Source of the DNA: Bacteroidota bacterium
GTDB taxonomy: Bacteria > Bacteroidota > Bacteroidia > Chitinophagales > JADIYW01
Length of the DNA: 64,000 nt
Direction of reading: 5' to 3'
Assembly (NCBI GenBank): GCA_016705125.1
Contig: JADIYW010000036.1
Coordinates: forward strand, 248,001 to 312,000
The translations under genes were made by a program, and so were the position numbers. Shown one piece after another: positions 7,722-17,616 of the stretch (positions are counted from its first letter, which is position 1; every line of letters starts with the position of its first letter). The notes beneath the pieces were generated by a model. It had not been told where the DNA came from, did no database searches, and was given only the letters and a program-made list of their open reading frames with translations.

Positions 7722-8756
7722 TTAAACTAATTCTTCAACTTTCGCTGTTTTAACTGTTTTGATTATTACAGCAGCTACTTTATAAGGATCAGCCGCAGAA
7801 TTTGGCCTTCTATCCTCTAACCATCCTTTCCAACCTTTCTCTACGGTAGCAATTGGAATTCTGATTGATGCTCCTCTATCTGAAACGCCAAAACTAAATT
7901 GATCTATTGATTGTGTTTCATGCTTTCCAGTTAATCTCATGTGATTATCAGCTCCATAAACTGCTATGTGCTCTTTCACCACTGGAGCAAATGCTTCACA
8001 TATTTGGCTATATACATCCTTGCTACCGCATGTTCTTAATGTTGTGTTAGAGAAATTAGCATGCATTCCAGAACCATTCCAATCTGTAGCTCCTAGTGGT
8101 TTACAATGCCATTCAATTCCAAAACCATACTTTTCTGTAGTTCTTTCTAATAAATATCTTGCAATCCAAACTTGATCTCCTGCTTCTTTAGCTCCTTTTG
8201 CAAATACTTGGAATTCCCATTGTCCGATTGCAACTTCAGCATTAATACCTTCTACGTTAAGACCTGCCTCTAAACAGATATCTAAATGCTCTTCAACTAT
8301 ATCTCTTCCTACTGCCTTTCCAGCACCTACTGAACAGTAATATGGACCTTGTGGGCCAGGCTCACCAGATGGTGTAAAATCTGACCATCCAATTGGCTTA
8401 TTTTTTTTCAAATCCCAAATGAAATACTCTTGCTCAAATCCAAACCAAAAATCATTGTCGTCATCCATGATTGTAGCTCTACCATTTGATTCATGTGGAG
8501 TACCATCTGAATTTAAAACCTCACACATTACCAAAAAGGCATTTTTTCTGTCCGGATCTGGACAAATAAAAGCTGGTTTTAATAAACAGTCAGATGACCC
8601 TCCTGGTGCTTGCTCCGTTGAGCTACCATCAAAACACCATATTGGACAATCCTCCAATTTTCCGCTGAAGTTTCTTTCTATTTTTGTTTTACTTCTCAAA
8701 CTTTGTGTTGGCTTGTAACCATCCAACCAAATGTACTCTAATTTAAATGCTGTCAT
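7722..8756 (-). CDS. glnA: Glutamine synthetase, type II (eukaryote-like)
   Basis: It condenses glutamate and ammonia with ATP to make glutamine in the cytoplasm. The 344-residue length and the N-terminus (EYIWLDGYKPTQSLRSKT, beta-grasp domain up to about residue 100) are those of the GSII class, not the 470-residue bacterial GSI or the roughly 730-residue GSIII. The catalytic part shows WCFDGSSTEQAPG, FGFEQEYFIW, GINAEVAIGQWEFQV, NGSGMHANFS and the Arg-rich end SDRGASIRIP. It is monocistronic, with a TAnnTTTG promoter and its own terminator. GSII is regulated by expression and feedback rather than adenylylation; no adenylyltransferase gene is nearby. Confidence 0.96.
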   Translation of the reverse strand: MTAFKLEYIWLDGYKPTQSLRSKTKIERNFSGKLEDCPIWCFDGSSTEQAPGGSSDCLLKPAFICPDPDRKNAFLVMCEVLNSDGTPHESNGRATIMDDDNDFWFGFEQEYFIWDLKKNKPIGWSDFTPSGEPGPQGPYYCSVGAGKAVGRDIVEEHLDICLEAGLNVEGINAEVAIGQWEFQVFAKGAKEAGDQVWIARYLLERTTEKYGFGIEWHCKPLGATDWNGSGMHANFSNTTLRTCGSKDVYSQICEAFAPVVKEHIAVYGADNHMRLTGKHETQSIDQFSFGVSDRGASIRIPIATVEKGWKGWLEDRRPNSAADPYKVAAVIIKTVKTAKVEELV

Positions 8757-8790
8757 GTTATAATAAATTATATGTGAAAAATTTCTATAA

Positions 8791-8798
8791 CAAATCTA
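8791..8798 (-). promoter_or_regulatory. Promoter -7 element of glnA
   Basis: On the minus strand TAGATTTG fits TAnnTTTG, putting the start site near 8787 and giving a leader of about 30 bases before the ATG at 8756. Confidence 0.55.
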
Positions 8799-8938
8799 AA
8801 AGTTTTCTATTTATTAAAAAAATTTATTTGTTTTTAAATCTTTAAGTTTTGGTTAAAAATCAGATTTTTTGTCTAAATCCAATGAAAAAGACAAATTATT
8901 AGAAAAAAAAGCAAAAATTATTGGAAAAAATTGGAAGT

Positions 8939-11317
8939 TTAGCGAAATAATGAAAAAATACCTGACTTTTTAAAGGTTTTTCCATTTACTAATAATCCTT
9001 CAGAAAAATAAATATATACATCTATTGGCTGATCTTCCCCTTTAAGGGTGCCATCCCAACCATTTTGAAGCTGGTCTGTTTCATAAACTAATTGACCCCA
9101 TCGATTAAAAATGCTTAATTTATAGGATTGTATCTTTTGGGTAATAATATTGAATAAGTCATTTACATTATCATTATTTGGTGAAAATACATTTGGGAAA
9201 AAAATATCACAATCTGCGCTAATTTTTACGGAATCAACAGACTTACAATCTCCTCTGTTTACGGAAACATATAAAATTTCATTGCTTGCGTCTGCATAAA
9301 CTGTAGGACTAGATTCTCCATTTGACCATTGTACATTTGTTCCCAATGAATCGAAAACGGAAATTGGTTGGTATTCGCCAAAGCAAGTCGTTATCTCATT
9401 AGGCAAATTAATCAATGGCAACTGTGTTATTGTCAAATTTTTTGTAGTGCTTAATTTTCCACAGGCCTGACTTGTAATTTCTAAAGTAACAGGATAACTA
9501 CTTCCTACAAAATATTCATGTGTTGGGTTTTCATCTGTTGAAGTCATAAAATCACCAAAGTCCCAATAATAATTGTCTATTAATCCAATTGAAGTGTTTT
9601 CAAATTTAATTGGTGAATTGGAGCAAGTTTCACCTGAAGAAATTGTAAAATTTGCAATTAAGGAGTCGCTTACAGTTATCACTCCTTTTATTGTGTCTTT
9701 ACAACCATTTATTGAAGTAGCTATTAATTGAGTGTTTTTTGGCCCAGGTGTGGTGAATTTCACTGTTGGGGTTGAGTCATTTGATAAAAACACGTTGTCG
9801 ATTGACCAATCATAAACTAAATTGCTACCATCTGTTATTGTAGATTGATTTTTATAGGTATAATTAGCAAAAATACAAGCTTTTTCATCTATCGTTTGTG
9901 CTTGGGGTTTAAAATAAACCGAAATTTCCTTTTGATAAGAATTTTTGCAACCCTTATCTGTTGTTACTGTTAGATTTATTGGATAATTCCCTCCATTAAG
10001 ATAAATATGCGTTGGATTTTGTTCTGTACTCATTCCCCCGTCACCAAAACTCCATGTCCATCCGTTTATATCAGAAGTTGGCGTAGTCGATGTGTCAATA
10101 AAAGTTGTAATGGTTTGTGCACAAACGGTATTTGTAAGAAATCCAATATTAATGCTAGGAAATATTTTTACTAAAATTATGGATGTGTCTGAACAATTTT
10201 TATCCTTATTGATTATAAGTGTTGTAGTATAAACTCCTGTGTCTTTATATGAATAAGTAGGATTTTTTATGTTAGATGTGTCTGCTCCCGTTGTCAAATC
10301 TCCAAAATCCCAAAAATTAGTAAAATTTCCAGTGCTTTTGTTTTCAAAAGTTACATCTAGACCTTGGCAATAATTAAAAACTTTTATCCCATTCAAGGTG
10401 CTTTCTATGGCATTTAGAACTACAGCTTGTGCGTTTGTTAAATTACAATCAAGGGCCGTAAATTGTATATCTCTGATGTATTTACTCAACAATACACCAT
10501 CTCTATATTCTGACACACAAACTCCTATAACAAATTTTCCTTGGGATGAAGGCAATATTGTTAAAACCCCAGAATTAATACCAATAGAAGGCTTTGGAGT
10601 TGTATTCATTGGATTGTCAAAAGTATAGGGTGTTTTATATGACACATTTAAATAAGGTGGTAAAGTTGCATATAATCCCTGATTTGGGTCTACAATTGGT
10701 TCCGTTTGAGTAAGCCCCTTAAAAGGCGCACAAAAACTGTAAACCAAGGAATCTCCATCTGCATCTATAGCACTATGATCAAAAACCAACAATTGATTTA
10801 AACAAACTAAAGAAGGTGGGTAATTACTAAATTGTGGTTGAGAGTTACACTCTAATATTGCCTTTGGAGAAATAAATGCCTCTAAAGTTCCACCTTGTTC
10901 ATCGGGTCTTGACAAGTTGATAATATTTGAATTCCGACAACACCTTTGATAAATAATCGAATACCCTTTTGTATTCGTATTTAAGGTTACGGTGGTTTTA
11001 TATACACCAAGTTCTAATTTTAATTGTGGAGGATTATTTGCACAAGGACCTAAATCATTATTTGGCAAAGTAGTATTTCTAAATAAATTTACACTTCTAT
11101 AAGTAATCTGATTATTATCCCTATTAATAATACTAATGGTTGCTGGGTCATCAAAATCAGCACCACCAGAGAGCCCGTCTCGATAAACATTTAATGTTAT
11201 TTCAAATTTATTGGCACCTGTACATTTATAGGAGATGTCTCCGCCAACTAAATGATTGCCAAATACATTGGAAAAAACAATCAAAGAAAAAAAAATTGTG
11301 GATACTAATGTTTTCAT
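8939..11317 (-). CDS. Large secreted PKD-domain protein with gliding-motility-type C-terminal sorting domain
   Basis: A 792-residue extracellular protein. A signal peptide (about 1-20, ending FGNH) is followed by an N-terminal region typical of CHU/gliding-associated proteins (HLVGGDISYKCTG...). At least three PKD-type repeats are marked by FWDFGD, WSFGDGG and YWDFGD, each followed by NPTH/NPTY...Y and a G-x-Y-x-V/T pattern. The last 90 residues (FFPNVFSPNNDNVNDLFNI ... FNRWGQLVYET ... NGWDGTLKG) form the CHU_C/gliding-motility-associated C-terminal domain, the type B signal for secretion through the type IX system to the cell surface. It is probably an adhesin or surface matrix protein; the ligand is unknown. 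It stands alone between glnA and the divergent carB. Confidence 0.9.
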   Translation of the reverse strand: MKTLVSTIFFSLIVFSNVFGNHLVGGDISYKCTGANKFEITLNVYRDGLSGGADFDDPATISIINRDNNQITYRSVNLFRNTTLPNNDLGPCANNPPQLKLELGVYKTTVTLNTNTKGYSIIYQRCCRNSNIINLSRPDEQGGTLEAFISPKAILECNSQPQFSNYPPSLVCLNQLLVFDHSAIDADGDSLVYSFCAPFKGLTQTEPIVDPNQGLYATLPPYLNVSYKTPYTFDNPMNTTPKPSIGINSGVLTILPSSQGKFVIGVCVSEYRDGVLLSKYIRDIQFTALDCNLTNAQAVVLNAIESTLNGIKVFNYCQGLDVTFENKSTGNFTNFWDFGDLTTGADTSNIKNPTYSYKDTGVYTTTLIINKDKNCSDTSIILVKIFPSINIGFLTNTVCAQTITTFIDTSTTPTSDINGWTWSFGDGGMSTEQNPTHIYLNGGNYPINLTVTTDKGCKNSYQKEISVYFKPQAQTIDEKACIFANYTYKNQSTITDGSNLVYDWSIDNVFLSNDSTPTVKFTTPGPKNTQLIATSINGCKDTIKGVITVSDSLIANFTISSGETCSNSPIKFENTSIGLIDNYYWDFGDFMTSTDENPTHEYFVGSSYPVTLEITSQACGKLSTTKNLTITQLPLINLPNEITTCFGEYQPISVFDSLGTNVQWSNGESSPTVYADASNEILYVSVNRGDCKSVDSVKISADCDIFFPNVFSPNNDNVNDLFNIITQKIQSYKLSIFNRWGQLVYETDQLQNGWDGTLKGEDQPIDVYIYFSEGLLVNGKTFKKSGIFSLFR

Positions 11318-11414
11318 TTATATTTTAGTTATACAAATATAATTAAAAAAAACAAATCAATTAAATTCCTTTTATCGCTTTTGTTTTGCTTATGTTAAGC
11401 ATCATTTTTTAAAA

Positions 11415-11443
11415 TTTGTTTTCTATGATAATTTCTATATTTG
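11415..11443 (+). promoter_or_regulatory. Promoter of the carB operon
   Basis: The -33-like TTTG (11415-11418) and the -7 TATATTTG (11436-11443) are 17 bases apart, slightly shorter than the usual 19. Transcription would start near 11447, 20 bases before the ATG at 11467. A small palindrome (TGCTTA-TGT-TAAGCA, 11387-11401) lies just upstream and could bind a regulator. Confidence 0.6.
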
Positions 11444-11466
11444 TAAAACTAAATAATGATTAAGTT

Positions 11467-14283
11467 ATGCCAAAAGATACTTCAATTAAATCTGTTCTTA
11501 TTATTGGAAGCGGTCCTATTGTTATTGGTCAAGCTTGTGAATTTGACTATTCAGGAAGTCAAGCTTCTAGGTCTTTAAGAGAGGAAGGGATTGTCGTTTC
11601 GTTAATCAATTCCAACCCCGCAACCATAATGACAGATGAAGTGTCAGCAGATTTTATTTATTTAAAACCGCTTACTATTCAATCTATTGAAGAAATTCTA
11701 CAAGAGCGCCAAATTGATTGTGTTTTGCCAACTATGGGCGGTCAAACAGCTCTAAATTTATGTAAAGAGGCCAGTGAAATAGGGCTTTGGCAAAAATATG
11801 GAGTTCGAATAATTGGCGTTGATTTACAAGTAATAGAAACAACCGAAAATAGAGAAGCTTTTCGAAAATTCTGTATCGATTTAGATTTGGGTGTAGCTCC
11901 TTCAATCGTTGCCAATTCTATGTTAGAAGGGAAAGATGCCGCTCAAAAAATTGGTTTTCCATTGGTAATCCGCCCATCCTATACTTTAGGTGGTTCAGGT
12001 GGTGGTATTTGTTACAAAGCGGAAGATTTTGATCAAGCACTATCTAGAGGCTTGCAAGCTTCCCCATCGCATGAAGTTTTGGTCGAAAAAGCTGTACTTG
12101 GTTGGAAAGAATTTGAACTTGAACTTTTAAGAGACAACAATAATAATGTTGTTATAATTTGTACCGTAGAGAATTTAGACCCTATGGGCGTACACACGGG
12201 CGATTCTATAACTGTTGCTCCAGCCATGACCCTTCCAGATCCAGTGTTCCAAGACATGAGAAATCAAGCATTCAAAATGATGAGAGCGCTAGGCAATTTC
12301 TCCGGTGGATGTAATGTGCAATTTGCCTTAAATCCCGAAACAGAGGAATTAATCGTAATTGAAATCAATCCTCGAGTTTCAAGATCTTCAGCGTTAGCAT
12401 CTAAAGCAACTGGTTATCCAATTGCCAAAATAGCAGCAAAACTAGCGATTGGATATAATTTAGATGAATTAAAAAATCAAATTACAAAAACAACTTCTGC
12501 TTATTTTGAACCTGCTTTAGATTATGTAATAGTAAAAATCCCTCGTTGGAATTTTGACAAATTCTATGGTTGCGATCAAACTCTCGGATTACAAATGAAA
12601 TCGGTTGGAGAGGTAATGGGTATTGGACGTAATTTTACTGAAGCACTCCAAAAGGCTTGCCAATCACTTGAAAACGGAAAAGTTGGCCTTGGAGCCGATG
12701 GCAAAAACTGGACAAAAACACAAGACATACTTGATAGTCTTAATCACCCATCTTGGGATCGAATCTTTAAAATTAAAGATGCGATGGAATTAGGTGTTCC
12801 TATTCACACTATCCAAAAATTAACTCAAATTGATATTTGGTTCCTTTATCAAATCCAAGACCTAGTAAAATTGGAAAAAGAAATCAAACGATTTACAATA
12901 AACAATATTCCAAAAGAATTATTACTTCTTGCTAAAACAAAAGGATTCTCGGATCTTCAACTAGCATACTTATTAGGAAGAATTGAGGAAGATGAAGTTT
13001 ACAATCATCGAAAATCGTTGGGAATCAAAAGGGTATACAAAATGGTGGATACTTGTGCCGCTGAATTTGAGTCAAAAACAAATTATTTTTATTCTACCTT
13101 TTCCACCGAAAATGAATCTATCGTTTCTGACAAAAAGAAGATAATTGTTTTAGGTTCCGGGCCGAATAGAATTGGACAAGGAATAGAATTTGACTATTGT
13201 TGCGTACATGGAATTTTGGCACTTAAGGAAAGCGGTTATGAAGCCATTATGATAAATTGCAATCCCGAAACGGTATCAACTGATTTTGATATTGCTAATA
13301 AATTATATTTTGAACCTGTTTTTTGGGAAAATTTACGAGAGATAATTGAACACGAAAAACCAGAAGGCGTTATTGTTCAATTAGGAGGACAAACAGCATT
13401 GAAATTAGCTCAAAATTTACATAAAAATGGAGTAAAAATAATTGGCACTTCATATAATAATATGGATATTGCCGAAGATAGAGGCAGGTTTTCTAATCTT
13501 TTAAAGGAATTAAATATTCCTTATCCCGAATATGGAGTGTGTGAAAGCGCAGAAGAAGCATTAGAGGTGGTGAAAGGAGTTGGATACCCTGTTTTGGTGC
13601 GCCCTTCGTATGTTATCGGAGGTCAGAAAATGCGAATTGTTATCAATGACGACGAATTGGAAAGAGCCGTTATTGATTTACTAAAGAGCCTTCCCGACAA
13701 TAAAATTCTAATTGACCACTTTTTAGATAGAGCCTCAGAAGCAGAAATTGATGCAATTTATGATGGAGAATCCGTAAGAATAATGGGCGTAATGGAGCAT
13801 GTTGAGCCAGCTGGAATTCACTCAGGAGATTCAAACGCTTTACTACCACCATTTAGCCTTGGAGAAGTCATTATTCAAACAATGAAAAATTACGCTATCG
13901 AGCTATGCAAAGCATTGGAAGTAAAAGGTTTATTAAATATTCAATTTGCGATTAAAGGTGATAAAGTTTATGTAATTGAAGCCAATCCAAGAGCATCTCG
14001 TACTACTCCATTTATTTGTAAAGCATATAAAATCCCTTATTTAAATATCGCTACCAAAGTTATGATAGGTCATAAAAAACTAAGCGATTTTACTTTTGTT
14101 GAACAACTTTCTGGATTTGCAATTAAAGAACCGGTGTTTTCATTCGACAAATTCCCAAATGTAAACAAAGAACTAGGACCCGAAATGAAATCTACTGGCG
14201 AAGCAATAAGGTATATAAAAGACCTAAATGACCCTTACTTTAGAGATTTATATCGTTTAAAATCAATGTATTTAAGCAGGTAA
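11467..14283 (+). CDS. carB: Carbamoyl-phosphate synthase large subunit, lacking the C-terminal regulatory domain
   Basis: It makes carbamoyl phosphate from bicarbonate, ATP and ammonia delivered by the small subunit, for pyrimidine and arginine synthesis. Two homologous halves are visible. Each has a biotin-carboxylase-like N-domain (IIGSGPIVIGQACEFDYSG at about 11; VLGSGPNRIGQGIEFDYC at about 562) followed by an ATP-grasp domain (IRPSYTLGGSGGG at about 168; VRPSYVIGGQKM at about 716). The protein ends at 938 residues, soon after the second half. The roughly 130-residue MGS-like allosteric domain of the 1073-residue E. coli enzyme is absent, so UMP/ornithine control at that site should be missing; short CarB proteins are usual in Bacteroidota. 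carA is not in the window. Confidence 0.95.
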   Translation: MPKDTSIKSVLIIGSGPIVIGQACEFDYSGSQASRSLREEGIVVSLINSNPATIMTDEVSADFIYLKPLTIQSIEEILQERQIDCVLPTMGGQTALNLCKEASEIGLWQKYGVRIIGVDLQVIETTENREAFRKFCIDLDLGVAPSIVANSMLEGKDAAQKIGFPLVIRPSYTLGGSGGGICYKAEDFDQALSRGLQASPSHEVLVEKAVLGWKEFELELLRDNNNNVVIICTVENLDPMGVHTGDSITVAPAMTLPDPVFQDMRNQAFKMMRALGNFSGGCNVQFALNPETEELIVIEINPRVSRSSALASKATGYPIAKIAAKLAIGYNLDELKNQITKTTSAYFEPALDYVIVKIPRWNFDKFYGCDQTLGLQMKSVGEVMGIGRNFTEALQKACQSLENGKVGLGADGKNWTKTQDILDSLNHPSWDRIFKIKDAMELGVPIHTIQKLTQIDIWFLYQIQDLVKLEKEIKRFTINNIPKELLLLAKTKGFSDLQLAYLLGRIEEDEVYNHRKSLGIKRVYKMVDTCAAEFESKTNYFYSTFSTENESIVSDKKKIIVLGSGPNRIGQGIEFDYCCVHGILALKESGYEAIMINCNPETVSTDFDIANKLYFEPVFWENLREIIEHEKPEGVIVQLGGQTALKLAQNLHKNGVKIIGTSYNNMDIAEDRGRFSNLLKELNIPYPEYGVCESAEEALEVVKGVGYPVLVRPSYVIGGQKMRIVINDDELERAVIDLLKSLPDNKILIDHFLDRASEAEIDAIYDGESVRIMGVMEHVEPAGIHSGDSNALLPPFSLGEVIIQTMKNYAIELCKALEVKGLLNIQFAIKGDKVYVIEANPRASRTTPFICKAYKIPYLNIATKVMIGHKKLSDFTFVEQLSGFAIKEPVFSFDKFPNVNKELGPEMKSTGEAIRYIKDLNDPYFRDLYRLKSMYLSR

Positions 14284-14489
14284 TGTTCAAAATTTTAAAA
14301 TATATTGCATTGTTTTTTTTGGGTTATAAATTACTTAAATCCATATTTGGCAATCCTTCTAACAACCTAAATGAGGAAAAAAAACCAAATAGGATAAGAA
14401 AAAATGAAAACTCAGAGCCAAACCAAGAGCCTATTGAAAAAAAACCTATAGAAGGTGAATATATTGATTTTGAAGAAATAAAAAAATAA
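14283..14489 (+). CDS. Small membrane-anchored protein, DUF4834-like
   Basis: A 68-residue protein overlapping the last base of the carB stop codon. One N-terminal hydrophobic helix (about 5-22) is followed by a charged, disordered Asn/Glu/Lys-rich tail ending EGEYIDFEEIKK. That tail is the shape of the DUF4834 family found in Bacteroidota. The function is unknown; position suggests translation coupled to carB. Confidence 0.7.
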   Translation: MFKILKYIALFFLGYKLLKSIFGNPSNNLNEEKKPNRIRKNENSEPNQEPIEKKPIEGEYIDFEEIKK

Positions 14490-14491
14490 AA

Positions 14492-14944
14492 ATGTCATTA
14501 GATAAAAACATGAACGACGAGCTTAAAAAAGCGATGTTGGCAAAAAACGAACCTAAGCTTAGAACGCTAAGAAGTATTAAAGCTGCTTTTTTGATGACCA
14601 AAACAGAGAAAGGAGGTACAGGTGAAATTAGTGAGGAGCAAGAGTTAAAAGTACTGCAAAAGCTTTATAATCAACGAAAAGAATCTTTTGAAATTTTTGA
14701 AAAAGGCGGAAGAACCGAACTTGCTCAAAAAGAAAAAGAAGAAATGGATATTATTTATAGCTTTTTGCCCGCTCAACTCGATGACGCTTCTTTAATACAA
14801 ATCATAAAAGAAATTATCGTAGAAACTGGCGCAACTTCAATGAAAGACATGGGAAAAGTTGTAAGTGCTGCAAATGCTAAATTAGCAGGCAAAGCGGATG
14901 GAAAAAGAATTTCAACCATCGTAAAAGATTTAATTAGTCAATAG
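14492..14944 (+). CDS. GatB/YqeY domain protein
   Basis: A 150-residue, helical cytoplasmic protein of the YqeY family, similar to the tail domain of GatB, the subunit that presents tRNA to the glutamyl-tRNA amidotransferase. Visible hallmarks are LRTLRSIKAAFLMTKTEK near residue 23, the Lys-rich QKLYNQRKESFEIFEKGGR segment and the end MGKVVSAANAKLAGKADGKRIS. It begins 2 bases after the preceding stop, so it is operonic. The precise function of stand-alone YqeY proteins is not settled. Confidence 0.9.
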   Translation: MSLDKNMNDELKKAMLAKNEPKLRTLRSIKAAFLMTKTEKGGTGEISEEQELKVLQKLYNQRKESFEIFEKGGRTELAQKEKEEMDIIYSFLPAQLDDASLIQIIKEIIVETGATSMKDMGKVVSAANAKLAGKADGKRISTIVKDLISQ

Positions 14945-14946
14945 AA

Positions 14947-15483
14947 ATGATTTTTGATGTCATTTTTGCTTTATTTATACTTTATGGCTTTTATAAAGGA
15001 TTTAGCAAAGGACTCATTAATTCATTTATGGCAATTTTTACCTATTTGCTTGGCTTTTCAATTGCTTTAAAATGTAGTTTTCCTTTATTGCAAAAAATCA
15101 CCCAACACTTTAATATTAATCCAAAGCTAGCCCCAATTTTTTCTTTTATTTTGGCTTTTTCATTAGTGGTTTTAGTTTGCCAATTTATATTGTTTTTTGT
15201 CGAAAAAGCTTTAAAAGCAACCAATCTCAACTTTTTAAACAAACAATTAGGCGCACTAGTTTGGACAATTTTAATCGTGCTTATCTTTTCTGTAATTGTT
15301 TGGATTATCGACGGTTCCCAATTATGGACAGAAGCAACAAAGAAAAATAGTATTGTTTATCCTTTTTTATCCAAAATCGCACCAACAACTATTCTTTTCC
15401 TCAAAAATACATTGCCTTATTTAAAAGAAGTGTTTGAAAAATTGGAAAAATTCTTTGATGAAAAAATCATCATAGCCGCCTAA
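14947..15483 (+). CDS. CvpA family membrane protein
   Basis: A 178-residue protein with four hydrophobic segments (about 2-20, 28-48, 62-84, 100-122) and the N-terminal signature FDVIFALFILYGFYKGFSKGLI with its glycine pattern, typical of CvpA (colicin V production) proteins. The last 40 residues are charged and cytoplasmic. CvpA homologues are linked to envelope homeostasis; the molecular role is unclear. It is the last gene of the carB operon and converges on asnS. Confidence 0.85.
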   Translation: MIFDVIFALFILYGFYKGFSKGLINSFMAIFTYLLGFSIALKCSFPLLQKITQHFNINPKLAPIFSFILAFSLVVLVCQFILFFVEKALKATNLNFLNKQLGALVWTILIVLIFSVIVWIIDGSQLWTEATKKNSIVYPFLSKIAPTTILFLKNTLPYLKEVFEKLEKFFDEKIIIAA

Positions 15484-15515
15484 ACCTAATAGAATATACG
15501 ATTACATGTGATTTT

Positions 15516-16949
15516 TTAAAATTCCGCATTTTTCGGTGTTCTCGGAAAAGGAATAACATCTCGTATATTGCTCATTCCTGTAACAAACATTACCAAACGC
15601 TCAAAACCCAAACCAAATCCACTATGTGGAGCTGTTCCAAATTTTCTGGTTTCTAAATACCACCAAATTGATTCTTGATCAATTCCAACCTCTAATGCCC
15701 TGTTTTTCAACTTCTCATAATTATCTTCCCGCTGCGAACCACCAATTATTTCGCCAATCCCTGGAATTAAAACATCCATTGCTCTAACCGTTCCATCATC
15801 ATTTTGTTTCATGTAAAACGACTTTATTGCAGTTGGATAATTCGTCAAAATTACTGGCTTTTTAAATTCCTTTTCTACCAAATATCTTTCATGCTCCGAC
15901 TGTAAATCAACACCCCATTCCACAGGAAATTTAAACTGTTTCTTTTGAAATGGTTTTGACTTTTTTAATATTTCTATTGCTTCTGTATAGGTTAAGCGCT
16001 CAAATCGATTGCTAATTACAAAGTTAAGCCGCTCCAACAATCCCATTTCTGCTTGATCTTCCTTCTTTTTCATCTTCTCTTCGTCCGCATTCCTTTTGTC
16101 CAAAAAATCAAGATCATCCTTGCAGTGTTCAAGGGCATATTTAACCAAGTATTGCAAAAATTCTTCAGCCAAATCCATATTGTCTTCTAACTCAAAAAAG
16201 GCTACCTCAGGCTCAATCATCCAAAATTCCGCCAAATGCCTTGCAGTATTTGAATTTTCAGATCTAAATGTTGGACCAAATGTATAAATTTTTCCAAGTG
16301 CCATTGCACCCAATTCGCCTTCTAATTGACCAGAAACGGTTAAATTAGTTTCCTTTCCAAAAAAATCTTCTTTATAATTTATCGACCCATCTTCATTTTT
16401 AGGAAGATTGTTCATATCCATTGTCGTAACCCTGAACATTTCTCCAGCTCCCTCACAATCCGACCCAGTAATTATTGGTGTGTGTAGATAGAAAAATCCT
16501 TTGTCGTTATAAAATTTATGAATAGCAAATGACAGCGAATGTCTTATTCGTAAAATGGCTGAAAACGTGGCCGTTCTTGGTCTCAGGTGTGCTTTTTCTC
16601 TTAAAAACTCAAGAGAATGTCTTTTGGGTTGTAATGGATAATCACTTGAAGCAAGGCCATAAACTTCAATTTTCTGTGCTTCTACTTCCACAGATTGACC
16701 TCCGCCTTGCGAAGCAATCAATTCGCCAGAAATAAAAACACAAGCACCAGTAGTAATATTCCCGAATAATTCAGCATCAAATCGCAATGGATCTGCTACT
16801 ATTTGAATATTATTTATTGTTGATCCATCATTTAAATCAATAAACCAAACTGGCTTACCTCCTCTTTTTGTTCTTACCCATCCTCTTACAATTACAGAAG
16901 TGCCAATTGTACCTTTCTCCAAAATTTCCTTTATACAAACTGTTTTCAT
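15516..16949 (-). CDS. asnS: Asparaginyl-tRNA synthetase
   Basis: It charges tRNA-Asn with asparagine. The 477 residues comprise an N-terminal OB-fold anticodon-binding domain (about 15-120, VRGWVRTKRGGKPVWFIDLNDGS) and a class IIb catalytic core. Motif 2 is FRSENSNTARHLAEFWMIEPE, and motif 3 near the C-terminus is GFGLGFERLVMFVTGMSNIRDVIPFPR. FWMIEPE and the MDVLIPGIGEIIGGSQRE block distinguish AsnRS from AspRS. The gene lies 26 bases downstream of the acyltransferase gene on the same strand. Confidence 0.97.
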   Translation of the reverse strand: MKTVCIKEILEKGTIGTSVIVRGWVRTKRGGKPVWFIDLNDGSTINNIQIVADPLRFDAELFGNITTGACVFISGELIASQGGGQSVEVEAQKIEVYGLASSDYPLQPKRHSLEFLREKAHLRPRTATFSAILRIRHSLSFAIHKFYNDKGFFYLHTPIITGSDCEGAGEMFRVTTMDMNNLPKNEDGSINYKEDFFGKETNLTVSGQLEGELGAMALGKIYTFGPTFRSENSNTARHLAEFWMIEPEVAFFELEDNMDLAEEFLQYLVKYALEHCKDDLDFLDKRNADEEKMKKKEDQAEMGLLERLNFVISNRFERLTYTEAIEILKKSKPFQKKQFKFPVEWGVDLQSEHERYLVEKEFKKPVILTNYPTAIKSFYMKQNDDGTVRAMDVLIPGIGEIIGGSQREDNYEKLKNRALEVGIDQESIWWYLETRKFGTAPHSGFGLGFERLVMFVTGMSNIRDVIPFPRTPKNAEF

Positions 16950-16975
16950 TATTATAAAATATTGATTTTCAACTT

Positions 16976-17554
16976 TTAAATATATCTTTTATCCAAACTA
17001 AACAACTCTGGGTGACATGGTGTTATCGTCTTATAAAATGCCATGATTTCTCGCATATCCTTTTCTAAATCATCCGATGGCCAAATTGTTTTCCCTACAC
17101 CAGCTTCTTTCTTCTTATAATCCAAATAGCCCAAACAAATAGGCACTCCAGCCAGTTTGGCGGTATGCCAAAACCCAGTTTTCCATTCTGTCCTCAATGC
17201 ACGAGTGCCCTCTGGTGTTACCGCGACTGACAATACTTCATGCTCTTTAAATAAATTTGCCATGGCCTCCACCGTACTTGGTCTTGCATCGCCTGGGTTT
17301 TTTGGGGTTCTATCTATTGCAATTCCTCCCAACGGGCCCATTATCAAACTAAATGGAAACCTAAACCATTCTTTTTTAATTGTAAACCGAATAGGTATTT
17401 TCATATCATAATATCCGCCCATCATGTGTACCAAATCCCAATTGCTGGTATGTGGAGCTGCAATCATTACACATCTACCTACTTCTTTTGGAATAGCAGG
17501 ATTCATTTTCCAACCCATTAATTTGTATAGCAAATAAAAAAGAAATCGAAACAT
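16976..17554 (-). CDS. PlsC-type acyltransferase, copy 2
   Basis: A 192-residue acyltransferase of the 1-acylglycerol-3-phosphate acyltransferase superfamily. The H-x4-D catalytic motif appears as PHTSNWD (35-41), and the substrate-binding motif is TPEGTR in the second half. Length and motifs match short bacterial PlsC-like proteins that acylate phospholipid or glycolipid precursors at the membrane. It is clearly a paralogue of the adjacent upstream gene, sharing the layout of N-terminus, GGI/VPIDR block, GFWHxAKLAxVPICLGxLxY and DLxxIMAFY; the pair looks like a tandem duplication. Acyl donor and acceptor are unknown. Confidence 0.85.
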   Translation of the reverse strand: MFRFLFYLLYKLMGWKMNPAIPKEVGRCVMIAAPHTSNWDLVHMMGGYYDMKIPIRFTIKKEWFRFPFSLIMGPLGGIAIDRTPKNPGDARPSTVEAMANLFKEHEVLSVAVTPEGTRALRTEWKTGFWHTAKLAGVPICLGYLDYKKKEAGVGKTIWPSDDLEKDMREIMAFYKTITPCHPELFSLDKRYI

Positions 17555-17616
17555 ATTAGTATTTTTTGCAAAGGTAAGATTAAGCGATTAAAATCAAGCA
17601 ATTTATTGTAGATAAA

